Assembly (NCBI GenBank): GCA_017311185.1
Contig: JAESUZ010004518.1
Coordinates: 62,001-126,000 of the forward strand
DNA length: 64,000 nt
Direction of reading: 5' to 3'
Source of the DNA: Proteles cristata cristata
Lineage: Eukaryota; Chordata; Mammalia; Carnivora; Hyaenidae
Part shown: positions 37,601 to 46,600 of the stretch, one piece after another
How the letters are laid out: every line of letters begins with the position of its first letter
Position numbering within the stretch: position 1 is the first letter of the stretch
Position numbers and translations under genes: made by a program
The notes under the pieces: generated by a model
What the model saw: only the letters and a program-made list of their open reading frames with translations
Told to the model about the DNA's origin: nothing
Database searches by the model: none

Positions 37601-40600
37601 ATGTAGCTTTTGGACCTTTAAAAAAAAAGACTGGATGTCAAATAAAAAGAACCTACTTAGAAAACTTGAAATGTTCACATACGAATGTCATACGGAAGGC
37701 CCCGGTGTTCAGCCTGCCCACTCTCTGTGTTATAAGGATCAGATAATGCTCACTTTCCTCTCCCTTCCTCCTACTTGGTGATATTTTCAGTGGGTCTACA
37801 TCCCACTTTCATTTATGTAACTACGTAAGTTAGTTTTTCACCTCTCTTTCTATAGCCTCTAACCTAAAACTATTTTTGCTTTGCTTCTCTCCTTTATTCG
37901 TCTGCTTTTTCATCTTGGTTTTTCATTCTCCTTTTCCCATCACCTCTGCCACAGTGGCACATAAACTCATAGACTGGTGGACCCGGCTTCCCACTTTACA
38001 GAAGAAAAACCAAGTCCAAAGAGGTCAAATGACTTCTTGGTTTGGAGTTGAGTGTGGCTTGCCTCTGACAACCACTATCTCTTTTCTTTTAAAATAAATT
38101 TTCAGGACTGATAGCCAAAAAAGCAAAATTTTAAGAACTTTAAAAAGCATTAATTTAAAAACTACCATTCCCTTGTCTGTAAAGATGATAAAATTAAAAG
38201 TAAGATAATTTAAAAATACACAAAATAAAATTATGAGACAATTATAATGCCTTTTTCCTCCCCACTGTGTTGTTATGGAGTTTAGCATTTCTTAAAACAG
38301 CATTCTTTGAGAAGCAAGGGAAAACAAGTATTTTTGAGGAAAGTTTCAGCTCTGTTAAAAAGCTCTGGCATATTATGAAGTTAAATGAAGCACTGCACTC
38401 ACCTTTTACATGAACAAGTTACAGAATCCCAAACTATACCTACAGGAGTCAAGTCTGCCTGCCTGATATCCTTAAACTCATTCTTTTCCCACCTATTTCC
38501 AGTCTGTGTCTCTGCTAGTGTTTTCCAAGTGGATGAAACTACAGTGGAAGTGCAAAGCAGGGAATGAGTTAAAACTGCTAAATGCTTCAAATAGCCAGTT
38601 TATACCCATAGCTTTTAAAACAGTTCATCTTTTAAAAAAAATTTTTTTTAATGTTTTACTCAGTTTCTGAGAGGGAGACAGACAGAACATGAGCAGAGAG
38701 AGAGGGAAACACAGAAGGCTCTGACCTGTCAGCACAGGGCCTGATGCGGGGCTCAACCTCACAGACCGTGAGATCATTACCTGAGCGGAAATCAGGATGC
38801 TTAATTGACTGAACCACCTAGGCACCCCTAAAACAGCTCATCTTTTTAACAGCTATTTAGAAATAAGAAATGTTATAAGAGTTAGTGTTTTGTTTTAAAG
38901 TACAAGCCCTAGATTTTCTTAGAACAACCACGAAGACCTCTGGGGAGGGCTGATGCCAATCACCATCCTGCTCATCTGTACTGGTGACAGCTGGTAAAGT
39001 CCCAGCCAGAGTGGACTGCTCCCTATTGCACTCAGTGGAGCTTTACCTACAGTTATCTGACATTTCAAACCATTAATCTGAAAAATCTAAATCTCAGTAA
39101 TAATGACGAAGATGCCATTACCAGACACGGATAAGTATGAAACAAATATCCAACATTAAAAATAAGAGAAAAGAGAATTCTCAAGTACACTGATAAACTG
39201 GTTGGCCTGGGCATTATGTTAATGGCAGGTGGTCAGTCTCACTCTTATTTTACTTTCTTTGTTGGCTTTCTGTATTTAGTCAACCTTATTAGTTCATGGT
39301 CAAAAATCAGTTCACAAGTCATGTAAGAATAAGATTACTGGATGATAATGAATATGAAAAATGTCAGCATTGTGTGTCAAGCAGTTTGTAGATTTTGATA
39401 TGCACAACTTTCAATGGAGATACAAACTCTGCATGTTATAACGAAAATATGTAAGTCAGTTGAAAAGCCCATACATATAATTGCACATTGTACGTACACA
39501 CATTTCCTAATTTAAATGTGCACAACTGGGATACCTGGGTGGCTCAGTCAGTTAAGGGCCTGAATTGACTTTGGCTCAGGTCATGATCTCATAGTATGTG
39601 GGTTTGAGCCCCACATCAGGCTCTGCACTGACAGTGTGGAGCCTGTCTGGGATTCTCTCTCTCTCTGCCCTTTCCCCACTGGTGCTTTTTCTGTCTCTCT
39701 ATAAACAAACTTAAAAAATAAGGTTGCTTTTAATCAATCAAGCAATATGCATGATTTACATGGCAAAGGCCCAAAGAATAAAACTCAGCCCAATCAAATA
39801 ACTAACAACATTTCCTTTTCAGGCTGGCTTAGAATGCCTAATTGCTTTTCTCTGCATCATCACAGAGCCCCCCAGCTCCTGGATCCTTTAGCCACCACAC
39901 AGATGCTATTTCAGTCTAGTACCAGTGCAAGGCAGAAGAACTTAGGTAGCAGGTTGGGTAGTGAGAGAGGGAAAGAAAAGAATGTCAATATTTTGGGAAA
40001 ATGTGTCTTTACTCTGTTGCTACGTACATTCTTTAGTATCTAAACAATCTCCCCTAACTCCTTTTGAAGCCCTCCCATTTGCCCTGTTCAGAGTCCCTGC
40101 CCTCGTTAGTATATTCAAATAAGTAAGGAAGCTGTTCTTTGTTAAGGATACCTAAATGTAAACCTAGATTTTCCCTCTGAAACACAGATGAACCTCATGC
40201 TAATTATATGTGCAGTATTCATGTATCTTTTAAGTTAAAAAAAAAAAAAAAACCCACCCTGAACTACTCACTTAAGACTTCGGGATATTTTGGGGGTTTT
40301 TTCCTATATTATTTTATCAACTATCGGTGAAACTCATGGTTGGCATTTGTAAGTTCAAAGGACTGTGATCTTGCTTCTGAAATAGGTGAACGAAAGCAGC
40401 TTTCCTAAGTGCAAGAGGGAGAGGCAAGGCCAGTTCTCTTGAAAGATTGGACAAATTCGATCTACTTTTCTGCTCTATCATGATCTTCTCCTCTCATATC
40501 TTGAGTTTCTACACTTCTCTATTTCTTTATTCACGTCTTCCTCTTGTATTTTCAATATAAGTGTTTACTAGGATGTTTACCTGACCATCCACTCTTTCAA

Positions 40601-43600
40601 ACTATCCTCTCCCTTGAGTGTTTGTCTAATCTAACTTGAATTGTCACCTCTATTTTACAGATTCTTGTTTTTATTCCTTTTTTTTTTTCCCTTAACGTTT
40701 TATTTTTTTTGAGAGACAGAGCACGAACAGGGGAGGGGCAAAGAGAGAGAGACACAGGATGTGAAGCAAGCTCCAGGCTCTGAGCTGTCAGCACAGAGCT
40801 TCATGAGGGGCTCGAACCCACAAATGTAAGATCATGACCTGAGCTGAAGCTGGATGCTCAACCAACTGAGCCATCCAGGTGCCCCATCTTCTCTTTACTT
40901 CTAAGGGTCTTGTGTTGATTTATTTGGGGATACCATACCTGCACCTCAAATTTTATAATCTGTCTGAACATATCATTTTCCCTCAAATAAAAAATCCATC
41001 TTGTACAAAGTTCCACAATAAGTTCTTTCATCAAATGACTTGCAGTTCTTCTTCACCCTAGTCCATTCTACAGATTCCTAGCATGCAAAGCACACCCGAG
41101 TAGAGTTCTTTATTCAGAAAATCCACTAACTGAAGATTCCAGGCCTTCTATCATCCTTCTGATCTGTCTTATGACTTATTTGTTTAATGTGAAGTCTCAT
41201 TATTCTCCTTCACCCATCTGGTACTCTCCAAGACCATACTCAACTATCTTAAGCTTTAAACATGACTATTCTACCATCATGTTTAAACCACTTTGCATCC
41301 TCAAGTATCTAGTATGGTGCTGCCCACCAGAAAACGAAAAAGAACACCCGATCAGCACGAACAGAGGATGGGAAAGGGAGCTAAAACAGAGCGAATCTAT
41401 AGGGCCATCAGAATACAGAAAAGGGATACCCACTGAGAAGCATTTCTGGTTTCACACTCCAGGTCTGTTTTCTCTTATACTACTTTGTCTCAAGGAAACT
41501 AAAGAACATTGACTTACAATGGGCATTGCCCCATACCCTAGACATTGTTTTGGAAATATCTGGGGGTGGTTTCTGGCTAGCTGAATGATTGGGAAATGCT
41601 GTGTGGGCAAGGTCAGGGATGCTTGATGTTTTGAAATAAAAGAGACAGTGCAATTCCACATAGTAGAAAGAACTGTTCTTCATTGGGCACAACCATGAAA
41701 TGTCCTGCACATCTCTGCCAATGCAAAAACCTAGCTATCTTATATCATCAAGCTCAGAGCTTAACTTAATTTTACGTATAAACATAAATAACGGTGGGGT
41801 GCCCAGGTAGCTCGGTTGGTCGAGCCTCTAACTTCGGCTCAGGTCATGATCTCACGGTCCATGCGTTCAAGCCCTGCGTCCAGCTCTGTGCTGACACCTC
41901 AGAGCCTGGAGTGTTCTTTGGATTCTGTGTCTCCCTCTCTCTCTGCCCCTCCCCTGTTCACTCTTGTCTCTCTCAAAAATAAACATTAAAAAAAATTTTA
42001 AACATAATGTTTTGCACAGTTTTGTTATATTGTTTTATGAAAATGCAAACATCTCATAGATAATATTTTGTTTGGAACTTTACTATGAACTGCTCATCAT
42101 TTGGAAAAAACATCACAGAAAGCAATGTTCTTCATAAATTCCAAATACTAATATAACATGCTTTTATCAGTATCATTTGTAGCTGTTTTTTCTATTTCTA
42201 GATTAATATCTCCCCTTTCAAAAAGCACATTTTCCACACCAATGGTAAAGTCTGCTACAGTGAAAACACCACAGAACTCACAGCAATAACTCTGTCACTT
42301 AGCCTCAATTTGCTTATGTATAAAATGAATATATGCTCTACTTACTTTAGAGGTTATGAGAAACTAAATAACAAAATAGATATGAAGTATCTCAGAAAAT
42401 ATCAAATTCTATGGGTACTTTACAATGAGACAAATCATAATATTTCTGACTAGAAATGAAATAGGAAAAAAGTCCTAAAAGTCTCTGCCTCCAGTATATG
42501 TATGAAATAACAATGTAGAAATTTAATAGCATACGGAATTAATAATACTTAAACACCTAATAAAAATCAAACCCTAAGTTTGTGCTACCCAGTACAGTAG
42601 CTGTGCACTGCTAAACTGTAAAATACACACTAGATTTAAAGAACATATACTATTAAAAATAAAATATATTACTAACAATTATTTCATCTTCTTACTTTTA
42701 TAAACGTAGCCAGTGGAACATTGTTGCTTATCTGACACTTCTGCCAGACATGCTGCTGTAAGTAACCAACCCAGTAACAAAACCAATAGAGTGACAACAG
42801 TGGTCTTCAGCTAATAAAACAAGAATGAATGCATACTCACTTCGTCAGTGAGTTCTCCAAACACTGTTATGACATCTATTAAAAGGCTTGCAGTATAGAA
42901 AGACTTGATCATGTTTCTGAAAAAGAAGAGAGAGCTGGTTGAGTTCAATGAAAACCATTACTGCAGATTTAGTCATGTAACTATAAGAAAAAAAAATTCC
43001 AGTGTTTATAAAAGCACTCCAAAATTAATGTTTTAAATAAAATCAGATTTCAAGAACACAACAAAACTCCTTTTATAATCTGTTATTGGGGGAAGTAACA
43101 ACAGTCATAAGTAAATATACTATAGCAAAGTTTTACAGTATATTTTTCATTAAAAAATGCAATTATAGTATTATCTAAATCCGTATCAAGCCATGAGCAT
43201 GTTTTGCATGTAAGTGCTATTTTAATAATGACAAATCATTTTGGGGCGCCTGGGTGGTTCAGTCCGTTGAGTGTTGGGCTTCGGCTTGGGTCATGACCTC
43301 ACAGTCTGTGAGTTCAAGCTCCACAATGGGCTGTGTACTGACAGCTCAGAGCCTAGAGCCTGCTTCAAATTCTGTATCTCCCTCTGTCTCTCTTCTTTCC
43401 CACTCATGCTCTATCTGTCTCTCTCTCTCTCTAACATAACTAAATGTTAAAAAAAAATAAATAAAAATAAAAATAATGATAAATCATTTATATTGGCAGG
43501 TTGTGGTAATTAAAAAAAAAAAAAAAAATCAGTCTCACTGCACCAGGCTGTTGTTGGCTAAAATCAACTCTTAGATTTTACCAAATGTTAAAGAATGGCT

Positions 43601-46600
43601 ATTTGCAGTATATTTACTGAAAAAATAAGTCTGCCCTTGGTATTCTTCCTTCAGCAATTTTCTCCAAAAAGGCAGCATTGCTCTTGTACAAAATCATTCT
43701 GAGATTCTAGAAGTAATTACCAAAAAAAAAAAAATCTAAATCATTAATCAAGAGGTGTGAAAGTATTCAATGGAAAAATGAATCATTCCAGTTACACAGT
43801 AATTTTAATTTAATTTTTCTTTCGCTTTACTTACTTGTGAAATCGTCCAGCGCGATCTTCATTATCTGCATACAAAAACATTTTCAAAGCATAATTCTCC
43901 AAGTGGGCAGAACCAACTATTTCTTGAGTAATAGCTTCATTATCACCCAACTGTTTCTTAAGCTAAAATTAAATCAGGTACAAAGCTTAAGATTTTGGAC
44001 TCACAAGAAGTGTATGCTTAAGTGCAAATAATCCTAATAATCATTTTATATTTAAAAAATTACATTCATTTCAGTAGATGTATCAGTGAAATCTTGTAAA
44101 AATTGCTCTACCACAACCCAAGGTTTTCAGAAAATCCAATGTTAACAAAATTTTGAAGAAACATACTCATAATAACATGAAAGGACAATTTAGCTCTAAA
44201 AATCAAAATAATCAAGAATATAAAGATAACACATCCAACTGTCTATAGTAAGCATCACATCGTATTTCAGGATAACGGTCAATATACTATTAGACCTCCT
44301 AAAAACAGAATGGGGAACCTCTTATGATTAGGAATTCCTAATCACAATTTAGGATTTTAATTTATTCCCATTTCATTTTTCTCCTATCAAATATTAAAAA
44401 AATGAAATTAGAGAAATCATTAATCCTAAAATAGTATCACTCAGAACATACTGTGTAAAAAAAAAAAAACCACCAGATCTAATTCTACAGTATAAGATCA
44501 GAAACTTAGAGTAAGATTACAGGTTTTTAAATTTTAGACAAATACATACCCCAAGTTAAAACACAATTTGCAACTGTAAATTTTCAGTCAGTACATCCTT
44601 TTCCTACACATACAATAATTTAAAATATCTTCGAGTTTATTTATTTTGAGAGAGAGAGAGAGAGAGAGAGAGAAAGTGAGCGGGGGAGGAATAGAGAAAG
44701 GGGGAGAGAATCCCAAGCAGCCTCTGTGCTGTTAGTGTGGGGCTCGATCTTACAATGGTGAGATCATGACCTAAACTGAAATCAAGATTCAGACACTTAA
44801 CCAACTGAGCCACCCAGGTGTCCCAACAATTTAAAATACTTTAAGCACAACAAATTAAGCTCCTACATCTTACCCAGACTGTTCTACTGGAATGAAATAA
44901 CTTTCTGGAATATTATATCTGAGTACCACACTACTGTTTAAAAATGGCTTTCCTCAAAGACACCATAAAATAAAAAATCAAATTTAAAAAAGGCTTCAGG
45001 ATTTTTCACAAAATCAGGAAAATAAATATCCTTAAAATTACAACAGAATAATTTAAAGTCTCAGAAGTGATTTAATACTGGAATTTAAGGATGTTTTAGC
45101 TATGCTTATCCTGATCAAAAACAGAGAAAAACCCCACATTTAACTCTAGTTTACTATATCCATACTATGATATGCTTCAATTCTGGATTTAATTCTAGAA
45201 AAAATAAGTGGCAGTAGGTCATTTCTTCTCATCTTCAACATGAAATATTGGCAGCAAAAACAGTACAGTTTCCTAACTGTAATCTAAACATTACAGCACA
45301 GGCAGGCGGGCTCTCTACACGTTATGCGGTTTAGATAATAATACACTCTTGCTGAGTCCCTTTATAAATGTGATTTTACACTTCACTTATGATAAAGAAC
45401 TATTTTGAGTTCTATCTTATCCATAAACTATTATTTTAATTATTTTTATACTGTGAAACTAATAAAGAGATATATCCTATATAAAGTCTATTAGCAACAG
45501 AAATTTCTAAATGTATTGTTATATTTGAAACGTTTCTCCTCTCACCACCTAGCCCCACCTTCAGAAAGAGCACTCACAGTTTTCCTGTACCTACGGAACC
45601 CACGTCCAAAGCGGAAGGACGACGGAACCCACGTCAATAGCGGAAGGACAGACGGGCTTCAGGGACGGCTGGGTTTCCATCGGCAGTGCCACTAGGTTCA
45701 CCACGGGTGCTTAATAGTGGCAATGACAGGGATGCTGGGTCAGAAGGCCAGATGCCCATATCAAGTTATAAGGCTACTGCCCACGGGCATTTAATCTAAT
45801 GAGGCTTTGATCTGAATAACTTGCAAAACTTATAAAAGCTCTGGGCTGACTATTGTAAGTCTTTTGATTTTTAATATATCTAAATTTTGTCTCTCTAAAC
45901 AAATAATACAACTAGTTAAGTAAATATTTAGATTTATAATTCTCCTGAGCAGGTCACCTAATTAAATAAGTAAATAAAAAACTGAAGTTATTAATGTAAC
46001 AGCCTCTGAAGAGATGAATGAATGAGGAGCAGACCCTGACATCGTTAGAAGAGAAACCAGGACAGCGGGGAGAGGAGGCCCAGGGTGGAGCGCTGATTAC
46101 GAAGCGGGATTACTAAGGCTACCCCTGCCTCCGGTACTTCCAACCCAGTCAATTCTCCCTGGATGCCTCTATGTAACCTGTGAAATTATATCATGGTTCA
46201 AGAAGGTGACTCATACATTAGTTACCTACCACATTTCTGTTAGAGGGAAGAATGCCTGGACCATAAAAGTATCTTGTCCTGGCACCAAAAGCGAGACAAA
46301 GAGACAACAGGCAACTGATAACACTTTCTTCATTGTCCCTTTCACGAGATAGCCCATTTCATTATTATAAGAGCTATCTAACACGTCCCAAATCAACTGT
46401 CCATGTGACTACATGAAGTAAGGTTAGAAAGGGTCACCTATGAAAAAACGACGCAAAGGCCATCTGTAATATCTACAATAACAAAATACAGTGGTAAATG
46501 CAAAGATACTGAAAACTACGTTAACTTATGCTTACAACTAACTCCTTTAGAAGATGTAAAAAAAAATCTGTGTCTAATTTTTCCTCAGCTGTAAAGACTT

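Larger units (their letters stand above)
24951..42840 (-). other. VTA1: VTA1 intron 4 (17.9 kb)
   Basis: Phase 0, the largest complete intron here. It is dominated by L2 and MIR to 30 kb, then a minus-strand L1, then SINE copies. No feature was recognised in 24951-25430, 25860-26230, 27870-28680, 30010-31180, 35020-35585, 36440-37940 (longest plain stretch), 38080-38610, 38850-39520, 39730-40670, 40890-41790, 42000-42260 or 42435-42840. Open frames such as 39747-40043 have no recognisable product. Confidence 0.9.

Noticed and set aside
39747..40043. 98-codon plus-strand frame
   Set aside because: No similarity I recognise, low-complexity ends, no splice sites that place it in a transcript, and antisense to VTA1. 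Chance is the simplest reading.
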